Positions 26,441 through 34,940 of a DNA stretch of 64,000 nt are shown one piece after another (position 1 is the stretch's first letter; each line of letters opens with the position of its first letter). Origin of the DNA: Pseudomonadales bacterium (GTDB lineage Bacteria > Pseudomonadota > Gammaproteobacteria > Pseudomonadales > Azotimanducaceae); the NCBI GenBank assembly GCA_028279305.1, contig JANQOA010000384.1, positions 1 to 64,000 of the forward strand, written 5' to 3'. The position numbers and the translations under genes are program-made. The notes beneath the pieces are model-generated. The model was given only the letters and a program-made list of their open reading frames with translations. It had not been told where the DNA came from and ran no database searches.

Positions 26441-29056
26441 ATGAAGGACAAAACCAACGCTCCCGCCCACGACCTGAAGCACCTGGATGCATCCCTGCGC
26501 GATGACGTTCGCCAACTCGGCTGGCTGCTCGGCAGAGTAATTGCAGACGACCGCGGCGAACCGTTCCTGGAAGGGATCGAAAACATCCGCGCGCTGGCCA
26601 AAGATGCCCGTACTGGCGGGTCGGAGCAGTGGACGGCCCTCAGCCGGTTTCTGGCAGACGTCCCGGCGGGCGACATGGTAGACGTCGCCAGGGCATTCAA
26701 TCAGTTTCTCAATCTGGCCAACATCGCAGAGCAGCACCACCTCACGCGCCCGCACCGGGACGATGGCGAGCTGACGTTGCCCGAGGACAAACGGCTGGAA
26801 GAAACGCTGGCGGCACTGGACATAGAACTGGTGCTTACAGCACACCCAACAGAAGTTCTACGCCGCACGCTCATCCAGAAATATGACGCCATTGCCGCGG
26901 TGCTCGCGGAAAGAGATCAGCATCCGGGCGGGGACAGCGAGCAAACGCTGCGGCGCCTGATTGCCGAAGCCTGGCATACGGACGAAATCCGCCAGGCGCG
27001 CCCTACCCCGCAAGACGAAGCCCGCTGGGGTTTTGCCGTGGTGGAGAGTTCGCTGTGGGATGCGCTGCCGCGCTTCATGCGGGAGTTGGATGAAGCCCGT
27101 GCCCAGCGCGGTCTTCCACCCACCCCGCTGGATGCAGCCCCCATTCGCTTTGCCACCTGGATGGGCGGAGACCGGGACGGCAACCCCAACGTCACCGCGG
27201 AAGTCACCGCGGAAGTGCTGATGCTGAGCCGCTGGATGGCGGCGGATCTTTTTCTGCGGGACCTTGAGGTTCTGTTGGGATCATTGTCGATGGGCGCCTG
27301 CAACGAAGAGTTGACAGCAGCTGTTGGCGATGGCGCGGAACCATACCGGGAACTGTTGAAACGCGTGCGCGACCGGCTGTTGCGCACCCGCGACTGGGCA
27401 GCCCAACTCGAACTTAGGCCCCCCGCCGATGCGGACGCCGTGTACCTGACCAGCGAGGACCTGTGTGAGCCTCTGGCGCTTTGTCACCGTTCACTGATGG
27501 CATCGGGTATGGCGGTGATTGCCAACGGGCCGTTGCTCGACACGTTACGGCGGGTGGCAGCATTCGGCGTCCACCTGGTGCGGCTGGACGTACGCCAGGA
27601 TGCGGCACGCCACACTGCCGTGCTGGATGAGCTGACCCGGTACCTGGATGTATCCCAAAACGGGACCGGATACGCCGACTGGCCGGAAGCGGAACGCCAA
27701 CAGTTTCTCATCGCTGAACTGGATAACCGCCGGCCACTGTTCCCGGCGCACTGGCCGGTGAGCGAGGAAGGCGCTGAGGTGCTGGCAACATGCCGAACCA
27801 TAGCGCAACAGAACGGTGCGGGAATTGCCCAGTACGTCATTTCCATGGCCGCAGCACCCAGCGACGTATTGGCGGTGATCCTGCTGCTGCGCGAAAGCGG
27901 CCTGACGAGCAATCTGCCGGTGGTGCCGCTGTTTGAAACCCTGGCGGATCTGGAAGGCGCGGCGGCAAGCATCGATGCGCTGCTGTCGATACCCTGGTAC
28001 CGCGACTATGTGAATGATTACCAGCAGGTGATGATCGGCTATTCGGATTCCGCCAAGGACGCCGGCCAGTTTGCCGCCGCGTGGGCCCAATATCAGGCTC
28101 AGGAGCGGCTGGTGGAGGTTGCGCAGCGGCATGCTGTACGGCTTACACTTTTTCATGGCCGCGGGGGTGCGGTGGGACGCGGCGGCGGTCCCGCGCAGGC
28201 AGCCATACTTTCCCAACCGCCCGGATCAGTGGCCGGATCGCTGCGGGTGACGGAACAGGGTGAGATGATCCGCTGGAAGCTGGGCCTGCCGGAGCTTGCG
28301 CTGCAGACCCTGCGCCGCTACCTGAGCGCAACAATGGAGGCCACGCTCAGTCCGCCGCCGGCGCCAACCCAGGAATGGCGCGAGACCATTGCGAGCATGT
28401 CGCAATCAGCCCTGGCCTCCTACCGCGCCGTGGTCAGAGACGACCCTAACTTCGTGGCGCTTTTCCGCAGCCTCACACCGGAGCAGGAGCTGGGCATATT
28501 GGCGCTGGGCAGCCGGCCGTCGCGCCGCAAACCCACCGCCGGAATTGAAAGCCTGCGCGCCATACCCTGGGTATTCGCCTGGACCCAGGTGCGCCTGATG
28601 CTGCCCGCATGGCTCGGCACCGACACGGCGTTGCATGAAAGCGTCGAGCACGACGAGACAAAAGTGCTGAAGGAGATGCTGGACTGGCCGTTTTACCGCA
28701 TGCAAAGTGACATGCTGGAAATGGTGCTCGCCAAAGCAGACACCACCCTGGCGCGGTACTACGCGGAACGGCTGACTGACGAACCGCAGCGCAAAACCGT
28801 TGCCGGCCTGTGTGAGCGGCTGGCCGGTTTAACCGAAGATCTGCTGCGCATTACCGGCACGCCTCACCTACTTGCCAACGATCCGACGCTGGAGGAATCG
28901 CTGCACGTACGCAACACCTACCTTGATCCGCTGCATCTCCTGCAGGCGGAGCTGCTCGCGCGTTGGCGTGACAAGAGTATGGATCAGGACGCGGTTGAGC
29001 AATCGCTGCAGGTGACAATGGCGGGGATTGCTAGTGGGTTGCGGAATACGGGGTAG
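26441..29056 (+). CDS. ppc: Phosphoenolpyruvate carboxylase
   Basis: An 871-residue PEP carboxylase, the anaplerotic enzyme that forms oxaloacetate from PEP and bicarbonate. Catalytic and signature motifs are present: LTAHPTE (catalytic His), GGDRDGNPNV, MIGYSDSAKDAG, FHGRGGAVGRGGGP and the conserved C-terminal NTG. Length is normal for the family. I used the ATG at 26441 (MKDKTNAPAH); in-frame ATG at 26405 is an alternative with a less typical N-terminus. The gene follows the hairpin at 26351 and appears monocistronic. Confidence 0.96.
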   Translation: MKDKTNAPAHDLKHLDASLRDDVRQLGWLLGRVIADDRGEPFLEGIENIRALAKDARTGGSEQWTALSRFLADVPAGDMVDVARAFNQFLNLANIAEQHHLTRPHRDDGELTLPEDKRLEETLAALDIELVLTAHPTEVLRRTLIQKYDAIAAVLAERDQHPGGDSEQTLRRLIAEAWHTDEIRQARPTPQDEARWGFAVVESSLWDALPRFMRELDEARAQRGLPPTPLDAAPIRFATWMGGDRDGNPNVTAEVTAEVLMLSRWMAADLFLRDLEVLLGSLSMGACNEELTAAVGDGAEPYRELLKRVRDRLLRTRDWAAQLELRPPADADAVYLTSEDLCEPLALCHRSLMASGMAVIANGPLLDTLRRVAAFGVHLVRLDVRQDAARHTAVLDELTRYLDVSQNGTGYADWPEAERQQFLIAELDNRRPLFPAHWPVSEEGAEVLATCRTIAQQNGAGIAQYVISMAAAPSDVLAVILLLRESGLTSNLPVVPLFETLADLEGAAASIDALLSIPWYRDYVNDYQQVMIGYSDSAKDAGQFAAAWAQYQAQERLVEVAQRHAVRLTLFHGRGGAVGRGGGPAQAAILSQPPGSVAGSLRVTEQGEMIRWKLGLPELALQTLRRYLSATMEATLSPPPAPTQEWRETIASMSQSALASYRAVVRDDPNFVALFRSLTPEQELGILALGSRPSRRKPTAGIESLRAIPWVFAWTQVRLMLPAWLGTDTALHESVEHDETKVLKEMLDWPFYRMQSDMLEMVLAKADTTLARYYAERLTDEPQRKTVAGLCERLAGLTEDLLRITGTPHLLANDPTLEESLHVRNTYLDPLHLLQAELLARWRDKSMDQDAVEQSLQVTMAGIASGLRNTG

Positions 29057-29250
29057 TGGGTAGAGCCGCGCGCTGACCCCAAGACCTTCCCCTTCCGGCG
29101 ACGAGGAACGGCTGCCTACACAAAAGTTAATCAGATCGGGAGCCGGTCAGGTCCTAAGTGTCAGCTGGATGACACAACCGGCAACTTCTCCGTTGAACCA
29201 GGCTACATTCAGCCACTAAGGTGGGTTATCGCGAATCATTGGGGGAGGTG

Positions 29251-30693
29251 ATGAGCGAAGCCGCGCCAACACCCAATCCAACACCTCGAGCAGTGACCAG
29301 AGGGTTCTACAACCTGGTGCGCTATGTTCAAACCCTGCCTTTCGTTTCGATCGGGCTTTTACTCTCCGGGTGTGCCGCATTAACGCACTACAACAACGCT
29401 GAAAAGCTGAACACCTCCAACGGCAGCGAAGCTACTGTTGTATTCATCGACGCCAAACAGCGTGCTGTAGTGGCCGCGGACCGGGGCTCAAAGGCGTCTG
29501 ACGCAGGCTCACGTTCAGCGTTTCTGGCTTTCTGCGCTGAACCTTCGCCCGATGCCTTATCCGCACTGGCGGCAAGCCAGGGTTTCTCTTTCAGTAAGCC
29601 GGATGTTGCGGAAGTCGCGCAAAGCCTGGCTATTTCTGAAGGTGCCAGCTCCATCGGCTTGAGGACGCAATCCATCCAACTGATGCGAGACTCAATGTAC
29701 CGTCTATGTGAAGCCTCTTTGTCAGGTTCAGCAAACGGCCCCTCCTGGCAGACGCTCTATCGGCGGTTGCAGAGCACCATGGTCGCCATCCTGGCAATCG
29801 AACAGCTAACCGGCACGGTGACAGCACCGCCCGTTGCTATTGGCAGCTCCGCCGTTGTGGGTTCAGCGGATCTATTGGCCAAATATACGGAAAAGACAGA
29901 AGAAGCCCGCAAAAAAGTCTCTGACGGTGAGAAAAACAAGGAGAACACCTCAGCAGAGCTTGCCGCGGCACAAAAAGCGGTGGACGACAAAACAAAGGCT
30001 CGAGACAGCGCCAAAACTACACACGACAACCTGGCTGACGGCGACCCCGGTAAAGCGGCTGCAAAAGATGCGCTTGATAAAGCGCAGGTTGACCTCGACA
30101 AGGCAGTCGCTGCCCGCGATGAAAAGAAACAAGCCGACGATGCTGCGCAGGCGGATCTTGACAATCGAAAGGCTGAATTCCAGCGCTATGATGCGGCCAG
30201 AAAATCGGCGTTGTCGAACACGGGTACGGCATCCGTGAACGTACAAATTGCCCCGGACGAATGTTGCGCGTCTGATAGCGGCCAGATACGGGCGGTGGCT
30301 GACAACGTGGCTAAAATTGTTCACGACACGCTGCAACTGGACTTCTCCAGAGAGGCGTGCGCAACAGTTGTAACCAACTACTACCGCTGGCAGGAGGATG
30401 TTGACGGGAAACCGGCTCAAAGCGCCTCTGAAGACGAAAAAGATCCCGCACACGAACAGGAGCCGGGTTCGATACTGGCCGCCTGCATCAGTTACATAAA
30501 CAAGTCAGCCGACCTGTTGGCAGCCAGAAACGAATTCATCCGCGCTGTATCAGCACAGATCAACGCAGGGCAGCTTCCCAGCGAACAGGCGATGCAAACC
30601 TATGTCGACTTTCTGAAAGCAGCTTCCGAAGAACGGCCTTTTCAATCAATTGTCGACGGCGTGGGCGCAAACAGAAGGCAGAAAGGAGAATGA
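29251..30693 (+). CDS. Coiled-coil lipoprotein, first gene of the nuclease operon
   Basis: A 480-residue predicted lipoprotein with an unusually long N-terminal region before the hydrophobic stretch and lipobox LLLSGC (Cys41). Residues about 208-322 are a Lys/Ala/Asp/Glu-rich segment with strong coiled-coil character (repeated KAVDDKTKARDSAK-like heptads). The flanking parts are helical and hold further cysteines (DECCASDSG). No family recognised. The ATG at 29251 sits directly behind GGGGGAGGTG; a GTG ten codons upstream is possible. The stop is followed after four bases by the EEP nuclease gene, so this envelope protein is cotranscribed with three intracellular nuclease-type genes, which is unusual. 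Confidence 0.75.
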   Translation: MSEAAPTPNPTPRAVTRGFYNLVRYVQTLPFVSIGLLLSGCAALTHYNNAEKLNTSNGSEATVVFIDAKQRAVVAADRGSKASDAGSRSAFLAFCAEPSPDALSALAASQGFSFSKPDVAEVAQSLAISEGASSIGLRTQSIQLMRDSMYRLCEASLSGSANGPSWQTLYRRLQSTMVAILAIEQLTGTVTAPPVAIGSSAVVGSADLLAKYTEKTEEARKKVSDGEKNKENTSAELAAAQKAVDDKTKARDSAKTTHDNLADGDPGKAAAKDALDKAQVDLDKAVAARDEKKQADDAAQADLDNRKAEFQRYDAARKSALSNTGTASVNVQIAPDECCASDSGQIRAVADNVAKIVHDTLQLDFSREACATVVTNYYRWQEDVDGKPAQSASEDEKDPAHEQEPGSILAACISYINKSADLLAARNEFIRAVSAQINAGQLPSEQAMQTYVDFLKAASEERPFQSIVDGVGANRRQKGE

Positions 30694-30697
30694 TCGG

Positions 30698-31813
30698 ATG
30701 CCGTTTTATTATGGATTGAAGCGCTTTGGTGCTGAGGATCGAACACGTATCGTCAACCGCCTGCTGGCGCTACGCGGCCGTCTGGATAGAAACCTGCCCG
30801 CCAAAGATCCGGACAATAATCTACTGCTGGCGACCTGGAACATCCGCGATTTTGATAAAGCCAACCGACGCGGCTACGGCAAACGTCTGCCCGAATCCCT
30901 GTATTACATTGCTGAGATTCTATCGAGATTTGATTTTGTGGCAGTTCAGGAAGTAAACCGGCTGGGTGAATGGCAGCAGGTCATGCGCATCCTGGGACCT
31001 GACTATGACTACATCGCTACCGACGTAACCGACCCCAAACTCGGCGGCAACGGCGAGCGTATGACTTTCGTCTACGACCGCCGCAAGGTCTGGTTTCAAA
31101 ATATCGCAGGGGAAATCGTGTTGCCGTCGAACATGCTCATCGACCAGGTGGAAACCGAAGTTGCCGGGCGCACCGTTACCGCAGGCAAGCAGTTCAGGCG
31201 CACACCCTTTGTTGCGTCTTTCCAATGCGGCTGGTTCAAGTTCGACATATGCACGGTCCATCTATATTTCGGCAGCTCCAGCGGAGAGAAGCTGCAGCAA
31301 CGCGTTGAAGAAATTGGCGCAATTGCAAAGTACCTGAGTGAGCGGGCTGACGTTCATCTGAGCAAGGAAGACCGCGGCACCATTCTGCTCGGCGATTTCA
31401 ACATAGTCAGCCCTGAACACAAAACAATGCAGGCGCTGATGAAAAACGGTTTCAGGGTGCCCAAGGCACTGCAGCTTAAAACCAACGTGGCTGATACCAA
31501 GTACTACGATCAGATTGCTTTCAAAACCAAAAGCAACGTTATCGAATTCACCGAAAGTGAATCGGATGATCCTACGCAGCGCAATGCCGGCACCTTCAAA
31601 CTGTTCCTCAGTGCCTTCAAAACGTCCCAGCGGGCGGACTACGAGGCTGCCATGGCGGCCACAACGGCCCTGTCAGGCAGCAAATACAGGGGTGATTTTG
31701 CGAAGTACTACAAAGACTGGCGCACCTATCAACTTTCCGACCACAACCCGCTTTGGGTTCGACTGAAGGTGAACCAGAGCGACGATTACCTGAAAAGACT
31801 TCGTGCAGGCTGA
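30698..31813 (+). CDS. Endonuclease/exonuclease/phosphatase (DNase I-like) family protein
   Basis: A 371-residue EEP-fold enzyme. The catalytic residues can be followed: Asn48 in TWNIRDF, Glu85 in VQEVNR, His188 in VHLYFG, Asp233/Asn235 in LLGDFN, Asp271 in YDQI and the final SDHNP (Asp348-His349). Such metal-dependent hydrolases cut DNA or RNA phosphodiesters or phosphoesters. It has no signal peptide, so it should be cytoplasmic. The start at 30698 has AAGGAG about ten bases upstream. It lies between the lipoprotein gene and the HNH-ATPase gene, with gaps of four and six bases. Confidence 0.88.
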   Translation: MPFYYGLKRFGAEDRTRIVNRLLALRGRLDRNLPAKDPDNNLLLATWNIRDFDKANRRGYGKRLPESLYYIAEILSRFDFVAVQEVNRLGEWQQVMRILGPDYDYIATDVTDPKLGGNGERMTFVYDRRKVWFQNIAGEIVLPSNMLIDQVETEVAGRTVTAGKQFRRTPFVASFQCGWFKFDICTVHLYFGSSSGEKLQQRVEEIGAIAKYLSERADVHLSKEDRGTILLGDFNIVSPEHKTMQALMKNGFRVPKALQLKTNVADTKYYDQIAFKTKSNVIEFTESESDDPTQRNAGTFKLFLSAFKTSQRADYEAAMAATTALSGSKYRGDFAKYYKDWRTYQLSDHNPLWVRLKVNQSDDYLKRLRAG

Positions 31814-31819
31814 ACGACC

Positions 31820-34000
31820 ATGATCCACACAGACCGCAAGAAAATGCCGCCGCCCAACATTCTACTTGAGCGTGGACCCAAAGCGCTGGAACAGATTGAG
31901 GCCTTCTACGCCGCGGAAACCAACTTGCAATCCAGCTACCCCTGGCAAGGCAGCAAGGAGCTGTTCTCAACCCGCCCGGTCCGCCAGGCCCTGGACAAGC
32001 TGTTCCACAGCAAATGTGCGTTCTGCGAAGTGGTGATGACGAGTACCGGCTTGTCAGACGTCGGCCACTTCAGGCCCTACAAAGGCACCAGCAATCTCTA
32101 CGGAGAGTTTTTTCCGGAGCACTACTGGTGGCTGGCGTACGAGTGGGAGAACCTCTACCCCATCTGCAGCCGCTGCAGCCGCGCGAAGCGCAACATTTTC
32201 CCGGTCGCCGGCAGCTATGGGGAAGTCGGCACGCCCTACGCTGAACTGATCCAGCAGGAAGAGCCGATGATTATCGACCCCTGCCGAGATAAACCCGGGC
32301 AGTTTTTTGTCTACAACGAGTCCGGTGAGATCGCCCCGAACGAAGGCCAACACAGCCTGAAAAAACTCTCGCAGAAAGATTACGAACGCGCGGTGAATAC
32401 CATTGAGGTGTTTAAACTTCACCGCAAGGATCTAAGCCAGGCACGGCGCGAAAAATACCGGCAATTCCGCCGCACCTGGGAAGCGGTGCAGGAACGCAAG
32501 GACGAGGCGTCACAACAACAGCTGATTGCGATGACCGAGGACAACGCAGAGTACTCCGCGCTGTGCAAACAGTTTCTCCTGCAGTGGCTGCGGCACAGCG
32601 CCGGGGTGGAGCCCCTGTGGAATGCCATGCGCGGTTTTGTGCATCGCTGGCAAGGTGACTATACCGGGGCATCGTCACGCTCCCGCAAAGCGTCATTCAG
32701 AAGTGAACGCGCCCGCGCCAAAGAACAGTCGTCCTATTCTCTGTTGGAAACCAGTGAAACCAAGCGGCGCAAACTGCTGCTCACCGATCAAACCATTACA
32801 AGCCTGGAGGTCAAAAACCTCAGAGGCATCAAGGATCTTCATATCGACGCGAGTACGGCAGCAGAAAGTGCCCCGTGGTTTATGTTTCTCGGCGAAAACG
32901 GTGTCGGCAAGTCAACGCTGTTACACGCCATTACCCTGGCGCTGATCGATGCAGAATACCGAAAGAAACTGCAAGTCGACCCGCGTACCTTTGTGCGCAA
33001 GGGCTGCCGCCGCGGGCACGTCAAAATCGAGCTGAGTGATTTCGACGAACCCATCCTGCTTGAATTCCGCTCCAATTCTCAGCTCTGGCGGGGCAGCGAC
33101 ACCAAACCCCGGATCCCGGTACTCGCATTTGGCTCCACCCGGCTGATGGCTCAGGAGGGCGTCCGCTCACCGCGCGCCTACCGGAGGAGTTCCGCCAGCG
33201 TTGACAACCTTTTCAACCCGTTTATTGCGTTGGACGACCCCACCGAGTGGCTCCTCGGCCTGAAAAAGGCACAGTTTTCGTCACTGGTGCGATCTATCAA
33301 AAAGCTGTTGGACTTACCGCCGCGTGCGCAATTTAAAGCCAACCGCCGGCGCAAGGTAATCGAAATCCCATCACTCAATGTGCGTTCCCTGGCAGAGCTC
33401 AGCGACGGTTACCGCACCGTGATCGCCATGGTGGTTGAGATCATGAAGGTGCTGCTGAAGCATTTTAACGTTGTGGAAACAGCCAAAGGCATTGTCATCA
33501 TTGACGAGTTGGGAGCGCACCTGCACCCGCGCTGGCGGATGCGCGTCGTCGCCAATCTGAGAAATGCTTTTCCCAACATTCAGTTTATCGCTTCGTCACA
33601 CGACCCCCTATGCCTGCGCGGACTGGAGGATGGAGAAACCGTGGTGCTCAGGCGGTTTGGCCGAACGGTAGACGCCGTCCCCGATCTGCCGAATCTGGCG
33701 GGCTTGAGGATCGATCAGATTCTGACATCCGAGCACTTTGGACTGTCGACCACGGTCGATCCGGAGGTTGAGCAAGTGTTCGAAGAGTATTACGCCCTGT
33801 TAGACAAGCCGTCGCACAGCGAAGACGATGAACTACGCATACAGGAACTGCAGCGCATGCTGGATGAGATGAATCTCATGGGTGAGACCCGCAGGGAAAA
33901 AATGATGCTGCAGGCGATCGACCGGCATCTGGCGCAGGCTGAGCAGAACGTCGACGGTACCGACCTGAACGCTGAACTCGCGAGACTGATGGAGGCTTGA
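31820..34000 (+). CDS. HNH nuclease fused to an ABC/RecF-type ATPase (PtuB-PtuA-like fusion)
   Basis: A 726-residue two-part protein. Residues about 60-130 form a zinc-type HNH domain: CAFC (66-69), DVGHFRPYK (His83), a WLAYEWENLYP segment and CSRCSRAK (116-119). From about residue 325 comes an ATPase of the SMC/RecF/OLD kind: Walker A LGENGVGKST (357-366), an ABC-like signature LSDGYRTV (527-534), Walker B IVIIDELGAHLHP (558-570) and ASSHDPL (591-597). The HNH type and the ATPase type are those of PtuB and PtuA of Septu and retron-Ec78, here fused in one chain. A separate second HNH gene follows after one base. A role in anti-phage defence is inferred. Confidence 0.85.
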   Translation: MIHTDRKKMPPPNILLERGPKALEQIEAFYAAETNLQSSYPWQGSKELFSTRPVRQALDKLFHSKCAFCEVVMTSTGLSDVGHFRPYKGTSNLYGEFFPEHYWWLAYEWENLYPICSRCSRAKRNIFPVAGSYGEVGTPYAELIQQEEPMIIDPCRDKPGQFFVYNESGEIAPNEGQHSLKKLSQKDYERAVNTIEVFKLHRKDLSQARREKYRQFRRTWEAVQERKDEASQQQLIAMTEDNAEYSALCKQFLLQWLRHSAGVEPLWNAMRGFVHRWQGDYTGASSRSRKASFRSERARAKEQSSYSLLETSETKRRKLLLTDQTITSLEVKNLRGIKDLHIDASTAAESAPWFMFLGENGVGKSTLLHAITLALIDAEYRKKLQVDPRTFVRKGCRRGHVKIELSDFDEPILLEFRSNSQLWRGSDTKPRIPVLAFGSTRLMAQEGVRSPRAYRRSSASVDNLFNPFIALDDPTEWLLGLKKAQFSSLVRSIKKLLDLPPRAQFKANRRRKVIEIPSLNVRSLAELSDGYRTVIAMVVEIMKVLLKHFNVVETAKGIVIIDELGAHLHPRWRMRVVANLRNAFPNIQFIASSHDPLCLRGLEDGETVVLRRFGRTVDAVPDLPNLAGLRIDQILTSEHFGLSTTVDPEVEQVFEEYYALLDKPSHSEDDELRIQELQRMLDEMNLMGETRREKMMLQAIDRHLAQAEQNVDGTDLNAELARLMEA

Positions 34001-34001
34001 C

Positions 34002-34940
34002 GTGATCCGCGTGAAACAGGGAAAAGCGCCCAGGGTACTGACCGACGCAGAGGGCGCCGCGGCAAAAGAAAGGCGCGAGGCGCGTGAGCACTACACCGGC
34101 AGCTGGTCCAAATCGTTTAAGTTTGATGCCTACCGCCACGGTGACGTTAAGCACCGGCTGAACGAGCTTTTTCATTACAAATGCGCCTATTGTGAAAGTT
34201 CTTATCTCGCAACCACTTCCATGGACATTGAGCACTTTCGTCCAAAGCTGGCCGTTGTCACCGAAAACAACGGGACGATCAAGCCCGGCTATTATTGGCT
34301 GGCGTCGGAGTGGTCAAATCTGCTGCCCTCGTGCCCTGACTGCAACCGCAAGCGCACCCACGATCTGCGCCAGGAGGACGTAGAGCCGTTGATCTCCGGC
34401 AAAGCCAACCTCTTTCCGGTGAAGAACGACAATCGGGCCTCACTGACCCCCGATGCTGAACGCAACGAAACACGACTGTTACTGCACCCGGCGCAGGACA
34501 ACGTGGAGGCGCTGTTTAAATTCAAGGTAGCTGCAAAAGCGGTTGCCATGCATCCATCACGCACACGCGGCATCAACAAGGAACGGGCTGAGGTCAGCAT
34601 CGAAGTGCTTGGACTCAACCGGCCCGAGCTGCAACTCGCCCGCAACGAAGTGTATTTGCGTTTTCATGCACAACTTAACAGCGCCAAGCGGGCGTTGCGC
34701 CGCTTTACGCTGGACCAGTCTGCCATCAACCAGGACGACCTGGCCCTGGAACTGAAAGATCTGGTTAAATTTCTGAACGAAGATCAGCTATACGCCAGCA
34801 TGTGCCGCTACGCATTTAACCTGATCAGACAGCAGATTGAAGACCAGTTAAAGCCCTTGTTACCCGCACACACCGGCAGCTCGATTGATTTTGTGGTCGG
34901 TCAAGCACCCGTTGAGGATGATGTGGGACCACTGGGCTGA
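34002..34940 (+). CDS. HNH endonuclease, PtuB-like
   Basis: A 312-residue protein with the same HNH type as the N-terminus of the preceding gene: CAYC (61-64), MDIEHFRPK (His78), YYWLASEWSNLLPSCPDCNRKR (Cys111, Cys114, Asn115). The rest is helical. It starts with GTG one base after the ATPase stop, so translation is coupled and the two proteins probably act together. The 3' 40 bases overlap the convergent alpha/beta hydrolase gene. By analogy with Septu the HNH protein would be the effector nuclease controlled by the ATPase; this is inference. Confidence 0.85.
   Translation: MIRVKQGKAPRVLTDAEGAAAKERREAREHYTGSWSKSFKFDAYRHGDVKHRLNELFHYKCAYCESSYLATTSMDIEHFRPKLAVVTENNGTIKPGYYWLASEWSNLLPSCPDCNRKRTHDLRQEDVEPLISGKANLFPVKNDNRASLTPDAERNETRLLLHPAQDNVEALFKFKVAAKAVAMHPSRTRGINKERAEVSIEVLGLNRPELQLARNEVYLRFHAQLNSAKRALRRFTLDQSAINQDDLALELKDLVKFLNEDQLYASMCRYAFNLIRQQIEDQLKPLLPAHTGSSIDFVVGQAPVEDDVGPLG

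Noticed and set aside
25864..26845. Minus-strand frames over the reductase and ppc
   Set aside because: Both plus-strand genes have full catalytic motifs; these are shadows.
29251..34940. Classifying the nuclease operon simply as Septu
   Set aside because: Septu is two genes; this unit has an EEP nuclease, a lipoprotein and a fused HNH-ATPase besides the free HNH.
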